NCBI GenBank assembly: GCA_030844895.1
Contig: CM061224.1
Coordinates: 75,090,567-75,154,566 of the forward strand
Length of the DNA stretch: 64,000 nt
Source of the DNA: Ambrosia x helenae
Taxonomy: Eukaryota > Streptophyta > Magnoliopsida > Asterales > Asteraceae
Direction of reading: 5' to 3'
Position 1 is the stretch's first letter. Every line of letters begins with the position of its first letter. Below are positions 33,423 through 45,308 of this stretch, one piece after another. The position numbers and the translations under genes were made by a program. Below the pieces are notes generated by a model. It was not told the DNA's origin. It saw only the letters and a list, made by a program, of their open reading frames with translations, and searched no databases.

Positions 33423-33789
33423 ATAATTCCTAATACGATTGCTGAATTGGCAAACTTAAATGAATCAATGAAGATCAAGATTAAATTTACAGATGGGTAC
33501 GCGTGGTCTGTGCCGGTACGTGCAGAAATTTCTGCTCAAGTCGCTAGGTTTGTTATTCAATTATTAAATATTATGTTTACAATATTCTTATTTTTATAAT
33601 TAGGTAGACATTCTAAATTTACTATACATAATGCTTTTGTAAAGGTTTACGGTGATTGGATGGTCTGATTTGCTTCAATCAGAAGATATTTCCATTGGCG
33701 AATATTGTGTCTTTAAGTGGTGTTCAATCCAACACAGGCTAACTGTTACTAAGGTTGCATCAGAAGAAGTCAATGATTTTAAAATTTAA
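33423..33789 (+). pseudogene. B3 DNA-binding domain gene, two spliced exons inside the Helitron (first exon not found)
   Basis: Exon a 33423-33547 follows an acceptor (ttactatgcag). Intron 33548-33644 (97 nt) starts gtttgt and ends gtaaag. Exon b 33645-33789 ends in TAA. The exons join in frame across a split codon and give an 88-residue stretch with B3-domain order: IPNTIAELANL, MKIKIKFTDGYAWSVPV, then IGWSDLLQSEDISIGEYCVFKW and LTVTKV. B3 domains are plant-specific DNA-binding folds (REM, ARF, ABI3 families). No start codon or first exon was found upstream, so I call it partial. It is intact enough to have been captured recently or kept. Confidence 0.75.
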
Positions 33790-36700
33790 ATTACGATCTT
33801 TTATGCTTTTAATGTAATTTATTTGAATTATTAATTACGATTTTGAGGTTATTTATTAAGATTTATAATCTTAATAAGATTATTATTAGTATTTTTTTGC
33901 AATTAATAAGATTTATAATCTTACTATGTTTACGAATTATGATTAGTCTTGATTGCAATTAATAAGATTTATTAAGTTTAAATGTTATTTATTAAGATGT
34001 TTAATATTATTTATTGACATTAATAATAATTGACCAAATTTAATGTTATTTATTAAAAAATTTAATCTCATTTATTTATATTACTTTTTTTGAATATATG
34101 TTTAATATTATTGACCGGATTTAATTTTTTATATTATGACCTTCCTTTAACCAATTCTCATTAATTAAATGATAATAATAAATATCATTTCCTTTAATTA
34201 TTCTTAATATATTTTTATTATGTTAGATTTACTGTTATTTATTGACATTAATAATAATTGACCAAATTTAATGTTATATATTACGATTTTTAACCTCATT
34301 TATTTATATTAGTATTAATACGAAATTATGTTTTATCTATTTTTACGAAATTACATTTGATATTATTTATTGACATTAATAATAAATGACCGAATTTAAT
34401 GTCATTTATTAAAAAAATTAATCTCATTTATTTATATTACTTTTTTTGACTTTATGTTTAATTGTTTAATATTATTGACTGAATTTAGTTTTTTATATTA
34501 TGACTTTCATTTAATCAATTCTCATTAAATGATAATCATCAAAATCATTTCCTTTATATTATGACTTTCATTTAATTATTCTTAATATATTTTTATTATG
34601 TTAGAATTAATTTTATTTATGGACATTAATAACAATTGGCCGAATTTAATGTTATTTGTTACGATTTTTTAAATTCATTTTTTTATATTACTATTAATAC
34701 GAAATTATGTTTAATCTATTTTTATGAAATTATGTTTAATATTATTTATTGACATTAACAATAATTGACCGAATTTAATGTTATTTATTAAAATTTTTAA
34801 GCTCTTTTATTTATATTACTGTTTTTACGAATTTATGTTTAATATTAATAACCGAATTTAATTTTTTATATTATGACTTTCCTTTAATAAATTCTCATTT
34901 AACGATAATCATCAAAATCATTTCAATAATAATTGATCTCTATTAATGTTATTTATTTCGATTTTTTAATCTCATATATTTATATTACTATTTTACAAAA
35001 AAAATTTAATGTATTTTTACGAAATTATGTTTAATACTGTTTATATTTGTATTTTTTTCGAATTATTATTAATCTTGTCTACAATTAAAAGGATTTATTC
35101 ATTTTAATGTTATTTTTACGAGTTTAATAAGATTAATAATAATTGAACGAATTTAATGTTACTTATTACGATTTTTAATGTCATTTATTTATTATTAACC
35201 AAATTAAATTACTAATATATTACTAATACTAATACTAATTTTACGATTTTTAATCTCATTTATTTATTATTGACCGAATTAAATTACTAATACTAAAACT
35301 AATATTATGATTTTTAATTTTAATTTTAATTTCCTTTATTTCTTATTAAGCGAATTAAATTTTTATATTACGAATATATTACTAATACTAATATTACGAT
35401 TTTAGTATTACTGATCATAAAATTAGTATTGTTGACCGAATACATTACCAATACTAATACTAATGATTTTATTTCTTATGATTTTAGTTTTACTATTCGT
35501 AAAAATAATTTCAATAGTAATATGCAAATTTTAAGATGTCAATAATAATTTGTCGATAATTGGTAAGTCAATTTAAACGTCGATGTTTTAATGTAATTAA
35601 TTTAATTAGTGATTACAATTTTTGAGGTTAATATTGAAAATTTTTATTCTCATTTATTTATATTACTGTTTTTTCAAATTATTATTAGTTTTGCCTACAA
35701 TTAAAAGGATTTTTTTTTTCAATTTAATGTTATACATTATGATTTTTAATGACATTAGTAATAATTGAACAAATTTAATGGTATTTATTATGTTTTTTAA
35801 TACTATTTATATTAGTATTTTTTCAAATTATTATTAATCTTGTCTACAATTAAAAGGATTTTTTCATTTTAATGTTATTTTTATGAGTTTAATGAGATTA
35901 ATAATAATTGAACAAATTTAATGTTACTTATTACAATTTTTAATGTCATTTATTTATTATTGACCGAATTAAATTACTAATACTAAAACTAATATTATGA
36001 TTTTTAATTTTAATTTTAATCTTCTTTATTTCTTATTAAGCGAATTAAATTTTTATATTACGAATATATTACTAATACTAATATTATGATTTTAGTATTA
36101 CTGATCGTAAAAATAGTATTGTTGACCGAATATATTACCAATACTAATACTAATGAATTTATTTTTTATGATTTTAGTTTTACTATTCGTAAAAATAATT
36201 TCAATAGTAATATGCAAATTTTAAGATGCAATAATAATTTGTCGATAATTGGTAAGACAATTTAAACGCCGATGTTTTAATGTAATTGATTTAATTAGTG
36301 ATTACAATTTTTGAGGTTAATATTGAAAATTTTAATCTCATTTATTTATATTACTATTTTTTCAAATTATTATTAGTTTTGCCTGCAATTAAAAGAATTT
36401 TTTTTCATTTTAATGTTATTCATTATGATTTTTAATGACATTAATAATAATTGAACGAATTTAATGATATTTATTATGTTTTTAGTGTCATTTATTTATT
36501 ATTGACCGAATTGAATTAAATTACGAATATATTACTAATATTACGATTTTTAAACTTATTTATTTATTATAGACCAAATTAAATTACGAATATATTACTA
36601 ATACTAAAACTAATATTACGATTTTTAATTTTATTTTTAATTTTATTTTTAATCTCATTTATTTCTTATCTACCGAATTAAAATTTTCTTTTACGATTTT

Positions 36701-37900
36701 TACGAATATATTACTAAAATATATACTATATTCAGAATAATTTTTAATTATATTAATAAATTAGTTAATAATTTTAATTATTAAGTTAACTTTTGTCATC
36801 CATTTATTACTATTAATACTAATAATTATTACAATTATTAACATAAAGAATAAACGTAACATCAATTTAAAAAATCCTCATTTGTCATGAAACCCTTGAT
36901 AATTAACAAGGTTCAAATTATTTCAAAAATTATAAAAAAAAAACTCAATTAATAATAACAGAAAGATTCAAACAAAAATTTTGGTAAACAAAATGTATTT
37001 AATAAATACAATTTAAATCTATTCTTTTAATAATAAATATAATTTAAATCTATTTAACAATTTCCTAAAATATATAATATATTCAAAATAATTTTCAATG
37101 ATATTACTAATAACAACTTTCATTTTAATATTGTTGACCGATAAACGTAAAAAGTTTTTACGTTTTTGTTACTTTGATGGAGATCAATTCTTTGACTTTA
37201 TTTATTTTTCATGTCTTACAATACACTTATTAGTAATTAGTAACAAAATTAGTAATGAAATATCATTTTACATTATCAGTAACAACATTAATTAAAAGGC
37301 GATTCAAAACATTAAAAACCTCATTTGTCATGAAATCCTCCATCATTGACTACATTAACTAAATATTGTTTCAGTGATACTAAGAATAAGAATATTACGT
37401 CTTTCATTTAAATATGTTTGACAGATTAACGTTATCATATTATGTTTACAAAGAATTTTCCTTTAATCAATTGTCATGAAACGCTAAACATCATCATGAT
37501 TGTAATAATTGTGCTAATTTTAAGCGTCGTTGACCAAATCACGTAAATTATCAATCTTTCCATTTTTATATTTCAACTATATAAATAAATCCGACTTATT
37601 CGATCAGAATTGTTCGAGACACAATATTCCGATTGTGGAAGCATTGAAACAGGTCAAATGGATAAAAGGTTGCCCTATAAAAAGCCTCCTATTTTGACAT
37701 ATTATTCAACCCATCCACATTGCTTTCTTTACTCCTAACGAGTTCCTCATGTGGGTTTAGTATTGATTATTCACCGTGGTTTTAGCTTGATTTTTAGGTC
37801 ATTGGTTTTGAGTCAAATCGTCAAAACACTTCAGGGTCTTCTAGATATATGTACCTTAAATTGTTGATGATAATACAGTTACAATGCCAAATGTCTTTCT
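33790..37900 (+). repeat. AT-rich repeated DNA of the Helitron interior
   Basis: No gene. Short phrases recur many times (ttattgacattaataataattgac, aatttaatgttatttatta). A direct duplication with a displacement of about 690-770 bp covers about 35060-35815 and 35830-36490; for example tatgcaaattttaagatg begins at 35521 and at 36211. Base use is far more AT-rich than in the retrotransposons. From 37500 to 37900 it becomes less repetitive and leads into the helicase remnant. Confidence 0.8.
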
Positions 37901-37965
37901 TTTCCTCACCAGAGTTTTGTTTTTCTTTGACAAATTTTACTATTTTGTTATTCTAATGGTTCAGG

Positions 37966-38306
37966 GATCCTATAAGTGGACATTAATTATTTTCAAAGTT
38001 CCAAATCGTCTTGCCATATCAAACCGTGTTATAGAAGCTAAAATAATTTTAGGGAGAAACACTGGAATGCGAACTTTTATGCAAAGAATTAGGCTGTCCT
38101 CATCTGATAAGAAGATTCCTTTCAGATTTAACAGAAGACAATTCCCTCTTACTTTATGTTTCGCAATGACAATAAATAAGAGTCAAGGACAAACCCTATT
38201 TAGGATAGGTCTGTATTTGCAAGATCCTGTTTTTTACACATGGGCAGTTGTATGTCACTGTCAAGTGACAAGAGTAAGATGGCCTAGACATACTAATATT
38301 GGATAA
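37966..38306 (+). pseudogene. C-terminal fragment of Helitron PIF1-like helicase
   Basis: The reading includes GSYKWTLIIFKVPNRL and then QFPLTLCFAMTINKSQGQTL, the conserved late motif of the Helitron SF1 helicase (normally followed by a YVALSRV-type segment). Here the following part reads YTWAVVCHCQVTRV, so that motif is lost, probably by small indels. Only the last ~110 residues of a domain that should exceed 500 are present, and the Rep part is absent. It lies about 430 bases before the Helitron 3' end, the expected order. Confidence 0.85.
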
Positions 38307-38705
38307 ATATGACAACGTTAATAATAGATAACAAATGTTGTCTATAAAAAAATATTTTGAAGTTTGTGAATAAGTATGCGATCATATTTTGCATAAATCG
38401 TTTTTTTTTATAATTTTTTGGTTGTGTGATTTGTTAAACTACATTTATTTACTTTGAAATTAATCTTCATTTGCATGCCGTTACAATAAATATATGTTTT
38501 ATTCATTTCATTATTTGTTTTTAAATCACGTCTAATCAAACATTTGTTGATTCATATATCTGTTATTAGGTAACATTAAACTTTTTTTATGATAATTTAC
38601 AATCGACCAAAATTCATACGAATTGTATTACATAACTTTCAATAAATAAAATTTGCATACTGCAATCTTTATAGAATTTTTTTTTCATTTGACATGAATA
38701 TGTAC

Positions 38706-38733
38706 CGCGTGTACACGCGTGACTCTAACCTAG
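38706..38733 (+). terminator. Helitron 3' terminus: palindrome plus CTAG
   Basis: cgcgtgtacacgcg is a perfect palindrome (38706-38719); 10 bases then separate it from CTAG at 38730-38733, with T next. This is the rolling-circle termination signal architecture. Confidence 0.85.
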
Positions 38734-40599
38734 TAGGAATGAATTAAGCACCCAAAATTAGTAATTTAAGCTTAATTCTATCCTATTATGAGACTAATTA
38801 TGTCTGTTTTATATGTTAGTTATGTGATACATTAATCACTTACCATCATCATCATCATCATCATCATCATCATGACATATCCTTTGATACCAATTTGTTT
38901 TTTTTCGGGTTCACTTCGAAACTTTAAAGTTTATTGAGAAAGTGACAGTTGTATAGAGACGAGTGTTGATTCCTTACAAAAAAAAAAAAATCTGAAAAAA
39001 CGGCTTATTCTTTTTATATATAGTACACACATTTTGTCACTACATATTAGATTTGTCTATCCCGGAACGCTCACGAGGGATAAACTAGTATTTTACATAT
39101 ACTAATGTCTATATATAAATATAATGTTTTTTTAATGTAATATATATTTTATAATTTATGTATATTAAAATTTGGGTTAAAAGTTAATACATTACAATTT
39201 AAGCGAGTCAAATGAGTGAGCTTAAGTAACGAACGAACTTACCTTGGCCAAGCTCAAGTTGTTTACAAAACGAATCGATTTCGAGTTAGCATGTTTCGAG
39301 AAAGCTTTGAGAAAGCCTCGAGCCATAAATGTTTTTACAACACATAACCATTTCAGTCTCTATGTCAAAAAAAATATGAAAAGTTGTTAGGGGACAGGAC
39401 ATTATCACCAATAATTTTTCACTCCATTAATTTCAATAAATCCTGTAAAGCCACATTACTTTATTGATTCATTTTATTGAAACGCAGTTTTGAAGGCTGC
39501 ACTACCCTTAACTACCAAACACATAAAAAACAAAAACCCTGGTCACGGCCCGTTAGATACAACCAGCAAATTGTCCAAGGATCCACTACCAGCACCACCG
39601 ACAGCAGTGTTACCATACTAGTATTTGGGTACCCGTGACCATTTCTGATTGGACCCCATTCCCCCTTATAAACAACTAAGAACACTCACATCCCATCCAC
39701 CAAATGTATGTGAGTGTGTCCACCAAATTTTATGGGGTGAGTGTAAGTGGTTGTGAGTGGAGGAGAGAGAAAATATTTGGCGGAAGCACTGTTCCACCCT
39801 AAATATGAAAAGCTACTGTTCACCCCTATATATATTTTAATATTTTTGTAAGTAGTTGTCAGTAAGGAGAGAGAAAATGTAATGATAAAAGTATGAAAAA
39901 GTATTATTATTTTAATTAGGAGGGACAATATTTAGAGGTGAAGTAGTGATTTTTAATGTAATTTGATATATGAGATATGATGGAGGGAATGTAAATGCTC
40001 CAATTATTACAACTTGTAAGATATATTTAAAGATAAGTTATTGTTATGATAATATCACACAAAGCTACTTTTTTTGAGGTAAAAGTCAAATAAATAATTG
40101 AATGGAATAATTCAAACCTAATCTTATAGATATATCTCTCTCTCCAGCCTTTTTTTTTTAATCCAAAGTTACAAATGTATGAATGATTCAAACTTGTGTC
40201 TACTACGAGCCCTTATCATCAATATATCTCCTAGGGTTAAATTTATCCGAAGCGGTCCACCCCAATAAGTGGTTGATAAAAGAGAGATTACTGGTGTAGG
40301 TTGAAAATCGGTCGGGTTAAATATTAAAATCAAATAGCAAAATGAAAAAAAAAAATTTCCAATTTTAGAGTGGGCTTTTAATAAAAATAAGCTAAAAAGT
40401 AATATGGGTTAAGTGTTAATTTCAAGTAACAAACCGTCTGTTGGACCATTATACTGTTATAAATCAAAACTTGAACTGAAAATATTAATCTTGAAACATT
40501 GACAAAACTTTAGGTGTTTTGATCGATTTCAGTGGTTAATAAACATCTCGATTGGTCCGTTGGCTTGGCAACAACTTTGATATAGTAAACACTTCAAAT
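38734..40599. other. Intergenic or remnant sequence without recognised genes
   Basis: I see no coding sequence. A (CAT)10 microsatellite occupies 38844-38873. The stretch 39660-39960 has repeated gtgagtg/gagagagaaaat phrases that could be a MITE remnant, but no inverted ends were found. The first part is probably the other half of the sequence split by the Helitron at 30584. Confidence 0.5.
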
Positions 40600-40761
40600 A
40601 GCACCCTTGTGGTGGAGTGGTATCAGGTGATAAGGGAGAGACACTTGACCCTTGTGGTCCTGGGTTCGACTCCTGAACCAGCCAGGTTTTTACCGATTCG
40701 CTACCGTCATGCCTTCGGGCGGGTATGCGGGCCGGGTTTTCCCTGAACTGGAACACGGGTG
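40600..40761 (+). mobile_element. tRNA-derived SINE, left part
   Basis: Pol III box A-like ggtggagtggt (about 40611-40621) and box B ggttcgactcc (40663-40673) are spaced as in a tRNA gene. The region then leaves tRNA similarity and runs to 40761, where a hAT-like MITE is inserted. It resumes at 41665. Confidence 0.75.
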
Positions 40762-41664
40762 CAGTGGCGGATCCAGGAATTTTTAACAGTGGGTTCACTG
40801 TTTTTAGATGATCCTACTTTATATGACCAAGCCAAAACAAACCGGGTTGGGTCGACGGTTCGGGTCAGATAACGTTCATCTCATATCAAAAGTATCAATG
40901 ATTCAAGTTTCTACAAGTTTACAAATTAACATCATTAGGCACCAATTAAAATTTCAACAAACTAACAATAACCACTTATTGTCTATAAGTGTTGCATTTT
41001 CACATAATCATTCAACTATTAAAGTTAAAAGTAAAGAAATATGTATAACCTTCCTTGTAAGACATTTGCAAATACATTTTTTTACATAATAATTCAATTT
41101 TATAGTTTCACACCATTAACTATTAGATATTCATTGATCGAATGCAAACTATTATTCAAAGAAGAAACCATACACAGCAAGCTCTTAGCAAGAGCAAAAA
41201 GAGCCATATGCACTACAATTATGAACACATAAACAACTCATTTTCTAAACAAATATGATATCCTCATGTGTTTGAATTCAACTTTATAGAATATAATCAA
41301 AGATAGATAAAGAAAATGGAAGTTTACCTCAAAAAAATTAGAAAGTGAAGTGGTGGAGAGTGCGGTGGCCAGTGGTTAACACTGTAATTGTGCACTGGTT
41401 GTGCTTGTCAGCTTGTGGGTGTGTAATGTTTTATATAAATTGTAATAGTAAATTAAAAAAAAGGCATACAGGTGTTTCGAACCTAGGACCTTTACTTTAA
41501 AAGGTGGGAGACTTTACCATTGAGTCACTCACGTGATATAGCAATGGGTTCATGCTAATTTTTCTTATGGGTTCATGTCTTATTTTTTCTATATATTTCT
41601 ACTAAAAATCAAAAACCCAGTGGGTTCGCCTGAACCCGTTCGGGGCTTCCTAAATCCGCCCCTG
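40762..41664. mobile_element. hAT-like MITE (903 bp) inserted in the SINE
   Basis: Terminal inverted repeats cagtggcggatccaggaa (left) and ttcctaaatccgcccctg (right) match at 15 of 18 positions. The flanks cacgggtg (40754-40761) and cccgggtg (41665-41672) are an 8-bp duplication with one mismatch, the hAT length. There is no transposase. Inside, on the minus strand near 41470-41535, is a tRNA-like stretch with a box B ggttcgaaac, probably another SINE piece. Internal base composition is AT-rich. Confidence 0.8.
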
Positions 41665-41811
41665 CCCGGGTGGGCTAGGGGCTCTCATGCGTGCGGGTTG
41701 GGCCGCTGTGAGGCTCGTGAGTTCGGCTCCGAATCTGTGGGCTTCCCTTTGCCAATAGAGGCCCCGTACGAAAGTACCCAACGATTTTTTAGTTTGCCAT
41801 TAAAAAAAAAG
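41665..41811 (+). mobile_element. tRNA-derived SINE, right part with A tail
   Basis: Continues the SINE body after the MITE and ends in a 9-base A run at 41802-41810. Removing the MITE and one 8-bp duplication restores a unit of about 310 bp. No clear SINE target duplication was found. Confidence 0.7.
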
Positions 41812-43440
41812 TGACATCCATTTTTCCTTGTATTTTAGGGTGATTGAGCTTGTTTTATATGATGTTGTTTCAGACGATAATGTGTTACATTTATTAGAAG
41901 ATATTAACTAATGCATTTGAACAACTTAATTAAAAATAGAAAGTTTTATTATTATTTTAGACGAAGTAATTACTTTAAAAAATATATATAAATGCTTTTT
42001 TTTACTTTAGCAGAAGATATATATTTATTTGAACGGCTTAAATGTACATAATCATACACGGGGTGAGGTTCGTGTAAAAAGTAGTGTTTCCTAAGAAGTC
42101 TAGGAAGTGTTTTCAACCCCTGGATTAGACTTTTAATGGTGTAGATTAAATGAGTGACATTTTTGTAATTAGTGTTTTATAATTAGTGGTTAATTAAAAC
42201 ATGCAAGGGTATTCTAGTAAATGGATTAGTGTTTTAAAAGGAACCAAAAACAAAAATCATTGAAACCACTCCATTATTCACGCACATTTCCACTTTTGAA
42301 AACCCTCCGCTATAGGAATTAGGAAACAATAATCCACATATCATGGATTTAGATACACTTTGGTGCAAAAATACAAACATAAGATTTAAACCCCTTTTTC
42401 CTCATCATTCAAACAATATTCCCTAAACAGATTTGTGGTGTATTTACGCATTTACATGTAAGAAGATGAAGTCTAAAACAACAGATCCGATTGAAGATGT
42501 GTTGATAGATAAAAAGAACAATCTAGTGAAGGCGTTGACGGGACGGGGTGTGTAATATCAATTTTGAAGTTAGGTTTTTTTTTTTTTTTTTTTTCTTTTT
42601 TACGATTGAAGATGTGTTTTTACCATTGTTGGGTCTTCTTAAAAATGAAAATCGGGTTGTTTTATTTCCGATTGTGGATGGTTAAAAATGACAACCGAGT
42701 TGTTTTTTTTTTTTTTTTTTGTTACAATTGAAGATGTGTTTTTACCATTGTTGGGTCTTTTTAAAAATGACAATCGGGTTGTTTTATTTTCGACTATGTA
42801 AGAATTTTGTATGAATTTATAACGATCAGATGGTGTTTTATCATGTATTTTGTTTGTAAGGTGTACATACTAGTGTTTATTTCTTCACAAATTACCAATG
42901 TCTATTTCTTCGTAGAGTGTCTTACTGGTAGTGTCTTATCATTTTTTAATGGCTGTTAGTTGATTTGTTTATTCGCATGGTGTTTTGTCGATGATTATTT
43001 CTTTGCAAGGTGTTTTACCGGTGTTTATTTCTTCGCATCTTGTTTTATTTCATAAGCTTTATGTTGGCGTGTCTTAATGTACCAAGAAACAAATCATAAA
43101 AAAAACATTGGATATGGATATGGATCTGGACGTGATGTAAATGATGAATCGTGAGAAATTTTTAAATATATGAAAATTGCTAAACATTGATCATACGTGT
43201 TATTATGCATATCAATTTCCATAATAGTAGGGAACATTGATAACTGACCATAAGTATCCAATTAATATCATAAAATTGTTTTATATTATAAAAATATAAC
43301 ACAAAATTACTAAGGTACCCTTTTCTATTAAAATTATGAATACCACATGTTATTATTGTGTGACTTCTTACACTTCTTAGACAAATGCCACTTTTTACCC
43401 AACTCCTAACCATCATACACCGAGTGAATAATCTATTCTA
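41812..43440. other. Unclassified repeat-rich spacer
   Basis: No gene recognised. 42575-42669 and 42703-42791 are a direct duplication: each copy has a long T run, then attgaagatgtgtttttacc, gttgggtct and aatcgggttgtttta, separated by a related shorter unit. 42960-43070 repeats phrases such as gtgtttatttcttcgca. A segment at 42060-42300 (gttcgtgtaaaaagtag...) may be a transposon edge, but I could not define ends. Confidence 0.55.
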
Positions 43441-44498
43441 TCTATATAATAAATCAATACACTAGGGTTGAATACTAGCCTTAGAGAGGGTCTAAGTGGA
43501 TCCAAGTTAGAAATGGGGCTCCATTAGTTTTAGTATAAAAACCTCTTTTTCTTTTTGTTTTCTTCATTTACCATCCACTTCAAAATACCTTCACCATTCT
43601 TTCTCCTACCTTCCTTATTGTTCTTTTCCATAATTTTTCCAAGGTATCTTCTCCATCTCACCTTTGATTTATCATATTACATCAATTCATCTACATAATA
43701 CATTCAGATATGTACTGTTAAAAACGTTTTTTTGATTTAACAAACGTTTTTTGTATTTGTCAATCAAAGTGTAAAGGTTTTTAATAATTATTTGATGAAT
43801 AAATGATTACGATCAATTGTAATCATTGTATTTGCACAAAATTTTTACATTGTATTTGCCCAATATGTTGAAAATGTACCAACTTTCTGATTTGGACAAG
43901 TTGTATAGACAATTGGTTTTTAGATATGAAATTATTGAAATGGACAATTGGTTTTCGGGAAAAATGTAAAATTTTTGTGTTGAGTTTATGGGTTAATTTA
44001 ACATATATTCGTTTTTCATTTGAAAGACAGGATTCCATTAGAAGAAAAAAATTCGACTATGTCTTATCACAAGGGTGACAAATTTTTCAAGGTGATTCAT
44101 GACCCTTCCGCACGAGTTTTGGTATGAATCTTTCTATTTTTTTTAAAATAAAAATAATTTTTTCATTTTTTAATGTTGTTTTTTACGTGTTCATCCAGAC
44201 ATTGCCGAAATCCATGAACATGTGTTTGTTATCTAAACACATACAGAACAACAACATTAAAGTTTCCACATACCATGGTCAATCTTGGTTTGTTCTGTTA
44301 GAATTTATAGATGATGATTTCTGTTTAACAAATGGATGGTCAAAAGTTGTACATGATTTATGCTTCTCGATGTTTTACGTCATTTTCGACTTTATTGCTC
44401 CAAATACTTTCATGATGAAGCATTACAATCATTCTCCATCCATGCAATTGGATTTGTCATTCCGCAAAATGATTGAACATGAATTGACGACACCTATT
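43441..44498 (+). mobile_element. Helitron-like 5' end carrying a B3-domain gene, truncated
   Basis: Begins TCTATATAATAAATC after A (43440), then ccttagagaggg, ggatccaa and gtataaaaacctcttt: the same order as 30585-30700, starting exactly at the same terminus next to unrelated flanks. The B3 gene follows at 44059. The right side is cut at 44498 by a Gypsy-type LTR, so no 3' end is visible. It could instead be a gene region from which the other copy was captured, but the coinciding start favours a Helitron terminus. Confidence 0.6.
44059..44498 (+). pseudogene. B3-domain (REM-like) gene, two exons, interrupted by an LTR element
   Basis: Exon 1 44059-44121 starts at ATG and reads MSYHKGDKFFKVIHDPSARVL. 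Intron 44122-44198 (77 nt) starts gtatga and ends catccag. Exon 2 begins at 44199 with TLPKSMNMCLLSKHI and continues GQSWFVLLEF, NGWSKVVHDLCFSMFYVIFDF. FFKVI, LPKSM, GQSW and NGWSKVV followed by a hydrophobic YVIFDF strand is the usual B3 order. The domain is nearly complete, but the frame runs into the LTR at 44499 and stops inside it. A promoter-like segment with TATA lies at 43533-43543. It was likely a DNA-binding protein gene before insertion; the remainder lies outside the window. Confidence 0.8.
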
Positions 44499-44825
44499 GT
44501 CACACCCTTAAATTCCACGTGCGGGGTTTTACCGCGAGGCGCGTGACACACCAGGATCTCAGTCAACGATCACAATAAACATACAACAAACATGCATTCA
44601 TAATTATATTTAAAACCAAAATATCATGCTTTGAGCTATAAACCAGCAGCAGAAGCATTCTTGTTTACAACCAAAAGACATATCATTGTTTACAAAACAT
44701 TGTTTAATATGCTTCAAAATATTAGACGCTGTGCGTGACTCCGTGCGCCTAGCCCATTGACTGCTACCTTAGCGACCTGAGAAAACATGCCAAAAATGTC
44801 AACATATAATGCTGGTGAGTTCACA
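44499..44825 (-). repeat. Gypsy-type LTR, minus strand, first part (continues at 62740)
   Basis: Starts tgtcacaccc, the reverse complement of the Gypsy LTR end gggtgtgaca, and follows the intact Gypsy LTR tail in reverse: gcggggttttaccgcgagg, then gctaccttagcgacctgagaaaacatg, then gctggtgagttca. It is split at 44825 by the gag-only element (TSD tcaca). The bases before it, cctat (44494-44498), may be its own duplication; the right end is outside the window. Confidence 0.85.
44821..44825. other. Target site duplication tcaca, left copy
   Basis: The same five bases stand at 62735-62739 after the gag-only element. This fixes both element edges. Confidence 0.93.
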
Positions 44826-45308
44826 TGTAACACCCCAACCGATGGCGGAAACATCGGGGTGCCATGTAATGATGATTGTTCAGTAGCTCATGGTGAATAA
44901 TAGATTCCATTAAATGATTTAAATGAATTACATACAATAGTTCTAGAATTTGTACATCAAATTGAATGAAACTATACACATATCTTCAAGCATCAATACA
45001 AATCTTCAAGCAAATAGAACCTGAAACATGTTAAGTTGAAAATGTTTTGGGTCAACAAAAGTTGGTGAGAATTACATAGGTTTTTGATAATTGAGTAAAA
45101 ATGATGTGCAATTCATGTGTCATGTCAATCTAGCCCATATGTGAGAACATACTAGAAATAAATCGAGTGCATAATCAACCCTTGTGACTGTTATAAAATG
45201 ATACATACCATACACTTATGGTCCCAATATGTTATACGATAACAAACACCCACGTAACCTTTGTAGGAGGCACGTATCCGGGTGGGATTGTCAGTCCAAT
45301 AGATCTAT
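44826..45308 (-). repeat. 3' LTR of the gag-only element, distal piece
   Basis: Matches 60099-60581. It is interrupted at 45308 by the intact Gypsy inside the motif ccaatagatctat. The remainder is at 55832-57986. Confidence 0.95.
45304..45308. other. Target site duplication tctat, left copy
   Basis: Repeated at 55827-55831 after the intact Gypsy element. Confidence 0.95.

Larger units (their letters stand above)
30585..38733 (+). mobile_element. Helitron, 8.1 kb, with captured B3-domain gene and helicase remnant
   Basis: Starts TCTATATAATAAAT directly after A (30584) and ends CTAG directly before T (38734), the Helitron rule of insertion between A and T. A perfect 14-base palindrome, cgcgtgtacacgcg (38706-38719), lies 10 bases before CTAG, as expected of a Helitron 3' end. 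The same start follows an A at 43441 beside unrelated flanking DNA, which supports the 5' end. Contents: promoter-like 5' segment, tandem repeats, two exons of a B3-domain gene, about 4 kb of AT-rich repeated sequence and a decayed C-terminal piece of Helitron helicase. Rep is not seen, so it is non-autonomous. Confidence 0.85.

Noticed and set aside
39686..39928. Short minus-strand open frame
   Set aside because: Low-complexity leucine- and threonine-rich reading of a repeat region, with no domain and no context.
40611..40680. Possible tRNA gene at the SINE head
   Set aside because: The region continues into a long non-tRNA body with an A tail, as in a SINE.
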